63,765 nucleotides of DNA from Nitrospiraceae bacterium (GTDB lineage Bacteria > Nitrospirota > Thermodesulfovibrionia > UBA6902). The DNA is taken from positions 1 to 63,765 of the forward strand of contig QZKO01000039.1 in assembly GCA_003599505.1 (NCBI GenBank), written 5' to 3'. The notes beneath the pieces are model-generated. The model was given only the letters and a program-made list of their open reading frames with translations. It did not search any database and had not been told where the DNA came from. Shown piece by piece: positions 15,930 to 23,778 of this stretch (the first letter of the stretch is position 1; every line of letters begins with the position of its first letter). A program made the position numbers and the translations under genes.

Positions 15930-16795
15930 ATAAGGCAGCACAGGTCCTCAGATTAATACGGGTCCGTCAATGGCATAAAAATTCATTTGTCCTCCTTGGA
16001 TACTTTGTTCTGGGTGATTACGCCAACTACGCTCTGCTGCTCAAGGCAATTTTTGTTTTTTCAGCTTTTTGTCTGGCTTCGTCGGGTGTTTATGTCCTTA
16101 ACGATTTCAAGGACATTGAAGCGGACAGAAACCATTTTCACAAAAAGAACCGGCCGTTGGCCAGTGGAGACGTTTCGGTTAAACCCGCCCTTTTCTTGTC
16201 CGGCATTCTATGTCTGGCATCACTTTCAGTCGCTTATGCCGTTAATGTCCTTGCCCTGTTAATAGTGTCCCTGTATTTAATAAACAATATTACATATTCT
16301 TTCGGCCTGAAAAGATACCCTATAATTGATGTATTTCAATTGGGGTTAGGGTTTATGTTGAGGATATTCGCAGGGACCGTCGGCATCGGGATTTATATCT
16401 CCGAATGGATGATACTCACTGGTTTCATGATCAGTCTCTTTATAGGTTTTTCCAAAAGGTTTGCCGAACTTGTCAACAGCGACGGTTCCAGGGACCAAAG
16501 ACTGGTTTTAAAGGAGTATTCCGTTGATATTTTAAAGTCGTTTATGCTTATTATGGCGTCTGCTACAATAATAACGTATTCTCTTTACACCCTGAGTCCC
16601 CGATCGGTTGCCTTGCACGGCACGACAAATCTTGTATACACTACACCGTTTGTCGTGTTCGGCATCTTCCGTTTTCTGTATTTGGTCCTGTACCATAAAT
16701 CCGGGGAAGACCCCTCGTCCCAGATATTTGAAGACAGACAATTAATATTTACTCTCATTTGCTGGGCATTGACCTATGGCTTGATCATATACTGA
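15926..16795 (+). CDS. UbiA-family prenyltransferase, likely polyprenyl-phosphate phosphoribosyltransferase
   Basis: This 289-residue polytopic protein has the UbiA signature NDFKDIEADRNHFHKKNRP (Asp-rich Mg-binding motif) in its first cytosolic loop and about eight membrane helices. Mycobacterial and rhizobial homologues beside DprE1/DprE2 are 5-phosphoribosyl-1-pyrophosphate: polyprenyl-phosphate transferases that start the arabinofuranose donor pathway. The four-base overlap with the HAD gene and the DprE pair supports the same role. An alternative is a quinone or heme prenyltransferase, but neither pathway is nearby. The operon ends here, just before a strong hairpin at 16806-16834. Confidence 0.8.
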   Translation: MNKAAQVLRLIRVRQWHKNSFVLLGYFVLGDYANYALLLKAIFVFSAFCLASSGVYVLNDFKDIEADRNHFHKKNRPLASGDVSVKPALFLSGILCLASLSVAYAVNVLALLIVSLYLINNITYSFGLKRYPIIDVFQLGLGFMLRIFAGTVGIGIYISEWMILTGFMISLFIGFSKRFAELVNSDGSRDQRLVLKEYSVDILKSFMLIMASATIITYSLYTLSPRSVALHGTTNLVYTTPFVVFGIFRFLYLVLYHKSGEDPSSQIFEDRQLIFTLICWALTYGLIIY

Positions 16796-16805
16796 TTATT
16801 CGCAA

Positions 16806-16834
16806 TGTCCGGAGTTAATGCGCGGCTCCGGACA
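16806..16834 (+). terminator. Hairpin after the arabinose-lipid operon
   Basis: A perfect 9-bp inverted repeat, TGTCCGGAG and CTCCGGACA, with an 11-nt loop starts 11 nt after the UbiA stop. No T-tract follows, so it may be a weak terminator, an attenuator or an mRNA-stabilising stem-loop before the DUF4956 gene. Confidence 0.45.
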
Positions 16835-16871
16835 ATACTGCCAAACAGATAAATAAACACATAAGGAGGAA

Positions 16872-17567
16872 ATGATGCCTAAGGAATTAACCTTGAACTG
16901 GCTGCAGGGAGACCTGTCTTTAACTTCATTGTTAGTCAGTCTGTTATTGGGAGTGGCGCTTTCGCTGATATTGAGCTGGCACTTTAAACGGTTCGGCTCG
17001 ACGCTTTCCAACCGGGAGGAATTTACCAACGTTTTCCCCTTTGTGATATTGACTACCGTGCTGATAATCTCGGTTGTAAAGTCTTCCCTGGCCCTTTCCC
17101 TGGGTCTTGTAGGCGCCCTCTCTATAGTCCGGTTCCGCACTCCGATCAAGGAGCCGGAAGAGCTCGCATATCTTTTTGTGGCCATTGCCATGGGCCTCGG
17201 TCTCGGCGCCGACCGTTTGGCGGCTACCGTTATCGCAAGCCTCGGCATCCTTACAGTCACGGCCCTTTTCAAATGGAGTAAGCGGAGTGTTGAAAACAAA
17301 ACCCTCTACCTGTCGGTTGACTGGCGCGGCGGCAGCGGCGAAGATCAGCCGGAGCGCTATCTGGACAGTGTAAACGAAATTCTTCTGAGACACATAAAGA
17401 AAAGCGACCTCAGAAGGTTTGACGCGCGGAAAGAGTCTGTAGAAGCTACGTATCTCGTACAGGTGACCGGCACCGACAGCCTGAGCAAGCTCGTCGCTGA
17501 ACTGCGCCGGACCTTCCCCTCAATCGGGGTCACGTTTATAGATCAAAATAATATGCCGAGTGTTTAA
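16872..17567 (+). CDS. DUF4956 family membrane protein
   Basis: This 231-residue protein has four hydrophobic helices in the first ~135 residues, including the hallmark segment LGLVGALSIVRFRTPIKEPE, then a soluble C-terminal domain. That matches DUF4956, a family regularly encoded beside CotH-kinase and VTC-domain genes, as here. The biochemical role is not established. An AAGGAGGA sequence precedes two adjacent ATGs; the second (16875) has better spacing. It lies about 100 nt before the CotH gene and is probably co-transcribed with it. Confidence 0.8.
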   Translation: MMPKELTLNWLQGDLSLTSLLVSLLLGVALSLILSWHFKRFGSTLSNREEFTNVFPFVILTTVLIISVVKSSLALSLGLVGALSIVRFRTPIKEPEELAYLFVAIAMGLGLGADRLAATVIASLGILTVTALFKWSKRSVENKTLYLSVDWRGGSGEDQPERYLDSVNEILLRHIKKSDLRRFDARKESVEATYLVQVTGTDSLSKLVAELRRTFPSIGVTFIDQNNMPSV

Positions 17568-17604
17568 TCCTAAAAGCGGCAGCAGCCATGAATTAATATG
17601 GATA

Positions 17605-17640
17605 CCTACTTCCTACTTCTCACTTCCTGCTTCTACTTAT
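17605..17640 (+). repeat. Degenerate 7-bp tandem repeat (CTACTTC type)
   Basis: Four to five consecutive heptamers (CTACTTC, CTACTTC, TCACTTC, CTGCTTC) lie in the gap between the DUF4956 and CotH genes. They are the same period as the repeats at 1622, 6488, 19330 and possibly 4925. Confidence 0.6.
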
Positions 17641-17665
17641 TCGTGGCTCAAAGAGCTTAATTAAG

Positions 17666-20392
17666 ATGGAAATCAGAAGTTCTGAGCAAATCGAAAGAGA
17701 GAGGGTTTTGCGGAAAAGGTGGGGTCTTGCGGTCCTGCTGCTTGCGCTTTTGTCGGCTGTCCTCATGCTCGCAATCGGCGTCAAATATAAAGATTACCTG
17801 ACAAGAGAGATCATGCTTTGGGCGATCAACAACGGCCATTCCGTGATGCGGCAGGATACGAGTCTCACGTCGGCGCTTATCAAGGCGCCTCTTAATTATG
17901 TGAAGGCGCTTCAGGCCAAAGAAGACCTGCCGAGGCTCGTCATCGACATCAAGTTCAAGTATTTCAGGGAGCTTCAGGCAAAACGCGACGAGGCTATGGC
18001 AAAAGGGTTTTTGATAAAGGACCCGGATGATTTTGTCCCTGCGTCTATAAGGCTGAACGGCAAGACCATCAAGGTCAAATTAAGGCTCAAGGGAGACCTG
18101 ACCGACCATCTCATGGGAAACAAGTGGTCTTACCGCATCAAGGTGCAGGGAGATGACCATATCTCCGGCCTCAAGACGTTCTCGATCCAGCATCCCGGTA
18201 CCCGCTCCTTCCAGGCGCAACCGTTGTTTTTTAATGTCCTCCGCGAAAACGGCGTTCTTACCCCGCGCTATTTCTTTGCGGATGTGACTGTCAACGGCAA
18301 AGACGTCGGCGTTATGGCGGTTGAAGAATTTTTTTCCAAAGAGCTTCTTGAGTCCCAGGGGCGCAGGGAGAGCGTCATTCTGAAATTCGATGAGTCCATG
18401 TTTTGGGATGAATGGATGGCGCTCGGCGCGAAAGGACCCGTTTTCGACAATTATAAAAATGCGGCCCTCGATTCTTTTCAATCATCAAAGATCGCAAAGT
18501 CCGAAAGTCTTTCGAAGAATTATGAGACTGCCGTGGGACTGCTGCGCGGTTTTGTCAACGGAGAGCTTGCGGCCTCGGACGTCTTTGACGCGGAGCTTAT
18601 GGGACGGTTTCTGGCGATCTCGGAAATGCTGGGCGCAAAGCACGGTGTAAGCTGGAACAACGTCCGTTTTTATTTCAATCCTATTACCGCGCGAATTGAG
18701 CCTGTTGCCTATGACAGCTTCAAGAAAATATTAGCAGCCGAATCATTCGGCGCTGTCTTCTCCGGGGAGCCCTTCGCAGAAAAACTGCTCGGAGACCCCG
18801 CTGTCTTTGAAGCGTATATAAAGACCGTAAATGAAGTGGCAGGCAAGATCGAAAGCGGCAAGCTCTTGGGCAAAATGAAAAAGTATGAGCAGGGATATTT
18901 GCCTCTGCTTGAAAGAGAATTTCCGTTCCTGCAGGAATTTCCCTATAGTAAAGTGGAAGTCCAGGCCCAAAGACTTCCCGCGCTCCTGAAAGACGGCGGG
19001 ATGATCTCCGGGGCTGCAGATAAAAAGGTGAAGGCCTCTTACCCTGATTACAAATACGCTTCGATCCTTCATGCCTACACGATCCGGGACGAGAACGGAC
19101 CTTATCTTGAGCTTGCCAATGCCGTCCCGAAGGAAGTGGAGATCAAATCGATCGAATGGATATCGGACAGCGGCCACAGGAAAGCTCCCTTCGCGCCGGT
19201 TTCCGCTATCAAATTGCCTATGACCTTGCCTCAAACCCCGGAAGGCGCCCTCCCCGATTTCAGGCGTGTTTATTATCAGTACCCGCCGGAGGGCTTCGGC
19301 TATTTCCTGCAGGTGAATGCGATCATTAAGGGACAAGGGGCCAGGGGCCAGGGGCAAGGGGAAGTCTATGAAATTAAGGCGAAACCGTATTACGCGGCGC
19401 TCAAACAGCGTCCGCTCCCCGCTTCTTCCGTAAAGGAGCAATTGGCTCAACATCCTTTCCTCGCCGCCGACCCGGAGAAAAGAAAATTATACGTGAGACC
19501 CGGGAAATGGAAGGTAAGCGCTCCATTGGTCGTCCCGCAAGGCTTTTCTCTTGAGATAACGGCTTCGACCACACTCAGGTTTGCGCCGGACGCCGGACTG
19601 ATATCTTACGGCAGTCTTGATTTCCGGGGAACGGAAAAGGCCCCGATTGTCCTTGAAGGGATGTCCTCCTCGTGGCAGGGGCTTTTAACGCTTAACGCCG
19701 CCTCTCCTTCAAGATGGTCTTATGTGACCGTAAACAACACATCGGGGATTAAGCGTACCGGTTGGGAGCTTGCAAGCGGCGCGACGTTTTATCAGAGTGA
19801 AATAGAAATGGAGCATTGCGCTTTTATGAATAATACGACGGAAGACGCATTGAACATCGTGAGGTCGCAGTTCAAATTGAAGGACGTGAATTTTATCAAC
19901 ACGGCGTCGGATGCCTTTGATTCGGACTTCTCCGAAGGGACTGTCGAAGGAGGCCTTTTCACTGATATAGGCAAGGCAGGCGGGGGAGACGGAATAGACG
20001 TGTCAGGCAGCTTTATAACGGTCAACGGCGCACGTTTCCTGAATATAAGCGACAAGGCCCTTTCCGTGGGTGAAGGGAGCAAAATGAAAGCGGTGCATGT
20101 AATCATTGAACGCGCCGGGACCGGCGCTGCGAGCAAAGACGGCTCGCAGCTTGAGATTACGGATTCTTCCATAAACCGGACCGATATCGCAGGCCTGATG
20201 GCGTACATCAAGAAGCCGGAGTACGGAGCGGCAAGCATTGACGCCGGAGGCTTGAAGTTCGGAGATAACGTGATACACGCCCGCGCACAGAAGGGAAGCT
20301 CCATAACCGTTGACGGCGCCGCCGTGGAAGCCGAAGACGTGGACGTAGATCTGCTTTATGAGACCGTCATGAAGAAAGGCCTGCGCAGATGA
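17666..20392 (+). CDS. CotH kinase family protein with a C-terminal right-handed beta-helix
   Basis: This 908-residue protein has one N-terminal membrane helix (about 20-40) and an extracytoplasmic body. Residues ~120-420 carry a CotH-type atypical kinase domain, including QHPGTRSF, ADVTVNGKDVGVMAVEEFFS and RIEPVAYDS. The region after ~590 is a beta-helix of parallel repeats (TTLRFAPDAGLISYGSLDF, then YVTVNNTSGI, EHCAFMNNTTEDALN), as in pectate-lyase-like carbohydrate-binding proteins. CotH kinases phosphorylate proteins or possibly glycans. Fusion to a beta-helix would place the kinase on a surface polymer. An in-frame run of GGGGCCA heptamers codes for a GQGARGQGQG insertion near residue 557. 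It overlaps the VTC gene by 4 nt. Confidence 0.8.
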   Translation: MEIRSSEQIERERVLRKRWGLAVLLLALLSAVLMLAIGVKYKDYLTREIMLWAINNGHSVMRQDTSLTSALIKAPLNYVKALQAKEDLPRLVIDIKFKYFRELQAKRDEAMAKGFLIKDPDDFVPASIRLNGKTIKVKLRLKGDLTDHLMGNKWSYRIKVQGDDHISGLKTFSIQHPGTRSFQAQPLFFNVLRENGVLTPRYFFADVTVNGKDVGVMAVEEFFSKELLESQGRRESVILKFDESMFWDEWMALGAKGPVFDNYKNAALDSFQSSKIAKSESLSKNYETAVGLLRGFVNGELAASDVFDAELMGRFLAISEMLGAKHGVSWNNVRFYFNPITARIEPVAYDSFKKILAAESFGAVFSGEPFAEKLLGDPAVFEAYIKTVNEVAGKIESGKLLGKMKKYEQGYLPLLEREFPFLQEFPYSKVEVQAQRLPALLKDGGMISGAADKKVKASYPDYKYASILHAYTIRDENGPYLELANAVPKEVEIKSIEWISDSGHRKAPFAPVSAIKLPMTLPQTPEGALPDFRRVYYQYPPEGFGYFLQVNAIIKGQGARGQGQGEVYEIKAKPYYAALKQRPLPASSVKEQLAQHPFLAADPEKRKLYVRPGKWKVSAPLVVPQGFSLEITASTTLRFAPDAGLISYGSLDFRGTEKAPIVLEGMSSSWQGLLTLNAASPSRWSYVTVNNTSGIKRTGWELASGATFYQSEIEMEHCAFMNNTTEDALNIVRSQFKLKDVNFINTASDAFDSDFSEGTVEGGLFTDIGKAGGGDGIDVSGSFITVNGARFLNISDKALSVGEGSKMKAVHVIIERAGTGAASKDGSQLEITDSSINRTDIAGLMAYIKKPEYGAASIDAGGLKFGDNVIHARAQKGSSITVDGAAVEAEDVDVDLLYETVMKKGLRR
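19330..19361 (+). repeat. In-frame 7-bp repeat (GGGGCCA type) inside the CotH gene
   Basis: The heptamers GGGGCCA, GGGGCCA and GGGGCAA lie within the coding region. They add a Gly/Gln/Arg-rich linker between the kinase part and the beta-helix without breaking the frame, despite seven not being a multiple of three. Confidence 0.6.
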
Positions 20393-21081
20393 ACACGGTT
20401 CCTGAGACGTCAAGAACAGAAGTGAAATTCATTGCCGGAGCCGCGCAATTTCACATGCTGTTGACATGGCTACGCGTGCATCCGGCAGGTTTTGTCTCGC
20501 CCTTTCCCGACCGCCGGGTGAACAATATCTACTTTGACACTTACGACTGGACCGCGTTTGCTGAAAACCTTTCCGGGGTGAGCTCGAGGACCAAAGTCCG
20601 TTACAGATGGTACGGAGATTCTGTTTATCCGGACGCCGGCACGCTCGAAGTAAAAAAGAAGCGCAACTGCCATGGCTGGAAGCTCCAATTTAAGATCGGC
20701 GCTCCTCCATATGGACCGGGGGCAGGCTGGCAGGAGATAATCCAATCGCTTCTTGAGCAATTGCCTCCGGAAGGAAGGAGATGGTTGAAAGACAATCCTG
20801 TCCCGGTAATTATGAACCGCTATATGAGAAAATATCTTGTTTCCGGCAACGCCAAGGTCAGGGTGACAATCGATTCGGGAATGTGCGTGTGGGAGCAGCG
20901 CTTCAAGCCGTATCCGAATTTCATCCACCGCGCGAATATGCCGGACCTGTCGGTCGTTGAATTCAAGTTCAGCCGCGGCGATTACGAAGCCGCGTCGCAG
21001 GTCATACAGGGCATCCCCATACGCCAGGGACGCCATTCAAAATACGTTACAGGCGTGAGAGCGGTAGCGGGTCTCTATTAA
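20389..21081 (+). CDS. VTC-domain (triphosphate tunnel) protein
   Basis: This 230-residue protein has the charged strand order of VTC/CYTH tunnel enzymes: RTEVKF at the N-terminus, NNIYFDTYDW, RTKVRYRWYG, TLEVKKKRN, MNRYMRKYL and a final VVEFKFSRGDYE. Yeast Vtc4 uses this fold to polymerise polyphosphate. Bacterial forms beside CotH and DUF4956 are annotated as polyphosphate polymerase domain proteins, but their activity is not generally shown. It starts with a four-base overlap on the CotH stop. The trio probably acts together at the membrane. Confidence 0.8.
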   Translation: MNTVPETSRTEVKFIAGAAQFHMLLTWLRVHPAGFVSPFPDRRVNNIYFDTYDWTAFAENLSGVSSRTKVRYRWYGDSVYPDAGTLEVKKKRNCHGWKLQFKIGAPPYGPGAGWQEIIQSLLEQLPPEGRRWLKDNPVPVIMNRYMRKYLVSGNAKVRVTIDSGMCVWEQRFKPYPNFIHRANMPDLSVVEFKFSRGDYEAASQVIQGIPIRQGRHSKYVTGVRAVAGLY

Positions 21082-21085
21082 TAAA

Positions 21086-21116
21086 GAAGTGATGCCTTCA
21101 TGGTTCCCATCACTTC
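21086..21116. terminator. Hairpin between converging genes
   Basis: Inverted repeat GAAGTGATG/CATCACTTC with a 13-nt loop lies between the VTC gene and the converging phosphoesterase gene, overlapping the latter's stop. There is no clear T-tract, so terminator function is uncertain. Confidence 0.3.
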
Positions 21117-22225
21117 ATGTTTCTGCTCCTTCGCCGCATCCAGACGACGGTTATGAAGGCCCCGGTCAGAACGCAGACGCCTCCGAAGGCGGCGGCAAGC
21201 AGCGCAAACGATCCCGGTTTATAAAACTTTTTATAGAAGCGCACCATGAATTTTTTGGCCCAGCCGGGAGGACGTCTCTCGACCTCATCCCAGAACCTCC
21301 AGTTCAACTGCGGGGAGTTTAATGCCCCGACCGCGATTGTCCGGATAATGTATTTATCGCCTTCAACACGAACGTATTGGATGTTGTCAAGCTGCTTGTG
21401 GATGGCCCATTCGTCGGGGTTCGGGAACATCCGGAAGAATTCCTTCTGCGGGGCGCTCAAACAACTGCTGAGAATGTAATGAATACCGTCCTGCTCCATA
21501 TGAGCGTATTTAAAATACCAGGGAGAGCCTGCGAACACGGCGCGGGTCTTTCCGCTCCGGAGAAGGGGGTGAATGCTTTCCCACCAGAAAGTGGAAGGCT
21601 CCGACCAGGGCTGAGGATTATGCATGAAGATAAAAATGTGCTTATACTCATTCTGCCGTCCGATTTCGTCTTTAATAAACCCGAATTGCTCGTCGTCGAA
21701 GGGTTGGCTGAGTCCTTCCCAGGTGGTCTGATCGTCTTTACCCTGCTGTTTGATACCGGCCGTATCGAGCAGGATGAACCGGTTTCCTTTGAACGTAAAG
21801 GCATAGGGCGGCCCCGGATAGCGGCTGAGATAAACGTCTCTCGTTACGTTGTTGTGCACGTCATGATTACCGGGTATGCGGTAAACGGGGATGCCGAGCC
21901 GGTTTACCCCTGCGTCGAATCTTTCCCAATCCGCAGTGATGATTGCCGGGTCGGTCTTTTGTCCCCACATGCCCTGGATGGCGTCGCCGGTAATGATGAG
22001 TAAATCGGCCTTCAGCTCGGTAATGCGTTCAAGTATCTCTTCAAAGTGCAGTGGAGGCTCGCCTGTAGCCTTGCCTCTGGGATGTCCCCAGACAACGAAG
22101 GAAAAGCTGTTTTGTGGATCAGCAGAGGGAGCGGTTTCAGGGACTTTAGCAGCGAAGGCCTCAAGCCCCTGAAAAACGGCAAGAAGGAAGACGATCGTTA
22201 AAATGGATAATGTTTTATTCCGCAT
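21110..22225 (-). CDS. Exported calcineurin-like metallophosphoesterase with degenerate metal site
   Basis: This 371-residue minus-strand protein has a signal peptide (cleavage after AFAA) and a C-terminal membrane anchor (ALLAAAFGGVCVLTGAFI then RRRSRN). The fold motifs GDAIQG (GD), GNHDVH (GNHD) and a late His in FMHNPQPW are present. The first motif, normally D-x-H, reads GHPRG, and the last, normally G-H-x-H, reads GSPWYF. Several metal ligands are therefore missing, and catalysis as a standard two-metal phosphoesterase is doubtful. A good -35/-10 pair lies upstream (22251-22279), and an AGAGGAA RBS precedes the ATG. It is divergent from the flippase gene. Confidence 0.75.
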   Translation of the reverse strand: MRNKTLSILTIVFLLAVFQGLEAFAAKVPETAPSADPQNSFSFVVWGHPRGKATGEPPLHFEEILERITELKADLLIITGDAIQGMWGQKTDPAIITADWERFDAGVNRLGIPVYRIPGNHDVHNNVTRDVYLSRYPGPPYAFTFKGNRFILLDTAGIKQQGKDDQTTWEGLSQPFDDEQFGFIKDEIGRQNEYKHIFIFMHNPQPWSEPSTFWWESIHPLLRSGKTRAVFAGSPWYFKYAHMEQDGIHYILSSCLSAPQKEFFRMFPNPDEWAIHKQLDNIQYVRVEGDKYIIRTIAVGALNSPQLNWRFWDEVERRPPGWAKKFMVRFYKKFYKPGSFALLAAAFGGVCVLTGAFITVVWMRRRSRNMK

Positions 22226-22250
22226 GCGGGTTCCTCTGAAAAATTAAACT

Positions 22251-22279
22251 ATAATGACCGGCTTCAAACGTTTTGTCAA
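22251..22279 (-). promoter_or_regulatory. Sigma-70-type promoter for the metallophosphoesterase gene
   Basis: On the minus strand a perfect TTGACA (22274-22279) is separated by 17 nt from CATTAT (22251-22256). The expected transcript start is about 20 nt before the ATG at 22225. A TATAAT on the plus strand at 22250-22255 overlaps it and might serve the divergent flippase gene. Confidence 0.55.
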
Positions 22280-22300
22280 TAAGGAATAGTCAAACAAAAA

Positions 22301-23752
22301 ATGTTTAAAGGCGCTTTTTTTCTGAGCATAAGCCAGATAGTCTCCGCGTTGACGAGCCTGCTGCTGCAGCTTTATCTCGGCCGCTCGCTCGGTCCGGAGC
22401 TGTACGGGGTCTTCGGGGTCGTCAATGCCTTTATCATGATAAACGAGATGATACTGATGAGGGGGATATATGATACGCTCTCGCGGTTTGTCGCTGAGAA
22501 GGAAGAAGCCGCCGGCGCGATCGTAAGCGCTATGCTCAAGACAGCGGCGATCACGGGTTTTACCCTCTGCGGCCTTTACTTTTTGTTCTCGGCCCGGCTC
22601 GCTTCCCTTATGAACGACCCTGAGCTTTCAGTCTATATAAAGCTTTCCGCCTTCACCATCCCGTTTTCCCTGCTGTCAACCGTTTACCTCGGCGCCTTTA
22701 ACGGGCTCAGGAGATTCGCAAGGCAGGCGCTGATTTTCATAGTCTTCTGTGTCGCGAGGCTTTTTGTCGTGATTATGCTCGTGTACTTCGGATTCGCCGT
22801 AAAAGGAGTGATCATAGGCCTGCTGATAACCGACGTATTAAGACTCTCGATGGCCAGGGGACTTTACAGACCTGAAGGCGCTATCCAGGATTTTCAAGCC
22901 GGAAAATTGGCCCGCTTCGCCCTGCAGCTTATAGTCATTTCGATCTTTTCCGCTCTCGTGATGTACGTCGACCTCTTGGCAGTAAAGGCCGTTATTCAGA
23001 AAAACCTCGAAACCGGCCTGTACGCGTCCGCAGTGACGATCTCGAGGATACCGACCTTCCTGATAATCCCCGTTACGATAGCGGTGATCCCGATACTCAC
23101 CAAAGCCATCTCCGAAGGCGACGCCGCGTTCATTGAAAACCGGGTCAGACAAGCCCTGAGACTGCTCCTGATGATCATACTCCCCGTATCGCTTATCTTC
23201 ATCGCTACAAGCGAGAGCTGCATCTCGCTTCTTTACGGCGGCAAATACGCGCAGGCCTCAGGTCCGCTCAAGATATTGTTGGCGGGAGGGATTTTCCTTT
23301 CTGTAAAAGCCCTTATGTACAGTGTGATCATAGCCGCCGGGCATCCCCGGTTTTTGATATCCATAGGCATGTTTTCCCTGATTTCCGAGATTGCGCTTCT
23401 CTTATTGCTCATCGGCAGATGGGGTCTTTCAGGCGCCGCTGCGGCCAGCACCATAACCCATTTCCTCGGGTTCATCATATCCTATGCCTATGTGGCGAGA
23501 AGGTTCATGACCGAGGCAATGCCGATGTCTTTTGTCCGGATCACATCTGCATCACTTCTGGCGTATTTCGCAGCCCTGGCATATTCGCCAAAGGGCATTA
23601 TATTGCTCATTTTCTACTCCATTCTTATAGCCCTTTTTGTTTTCCTCCTGATTATTATGAAAGAAATCGATATTGAAACAGTCAGGATAAGATCCAAAGA
23701 AATATGGGGACAGTTCAGAGATCGCCTCTCCAGCCAGAGCAATCTCATTTAA
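22301..23752 (+). CDS. Polysaccharide flippase (Wzx/MATE-like)
   Basis: This 483-residue protein has about 12-14 membrane helices and the N-terminal segment GAFFLSISQIVSALTSLLLQ, which opens oligosaccharide flippases of the MOP superfamily. LYGVFGVVNAF and RFARQALIFIV are further family-like segments. It probably moves a lipid-linked glycan across the inner membrane. The gene is divergent from the phosphoesterase and followed closely by a GT-C gene. A second flippase is at 61480-62979, so the window may serve more than one glycan. Confidence 0.8.
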   Translation: MFKGAFFLSISQIVSALTSLLLQLYLGRSLGPELYGVFGVVNAFIMINEMILMRGIYDTLSRFVAEKEEAAGAIVSAMLKTAAITGFTLCGLYFLFSARLASLMNDPELSVYIKLSAFTIPFSLLSTVYLGAFNGLRRFARQALIFIVFCVARLFVVIMLVYFGFAVKGVIIGLLITDVLRLSMARGLYRPEGAIQDFQAGKLARFALQLIVISIFSALVMYVDLLAVKAVIQKNLETGLYASAVTISRIPTFLIIPVTIAVIPILTKAISEGDAAFIENRVRQALRLLLMIILPVSLIFIATSESCISLLYGGKYAQASGPLKILLAGGIFLSVKALMYSVIIAAGHPRFLISIGMFSLISEIALLLLLIGRWGLSGAAAASTITHFLGFIISYAYVARRFMTEAMPMSFVRITSASLLAYFAALAYSPKGIILLIFYSILIALFVFLLIIMKEIDIETVRIRSKEIWGQFRDRLSSQSNLI

Positions 23753-23778
23753 CCGTCCTTTTAATCAGAAGCTCTCTA

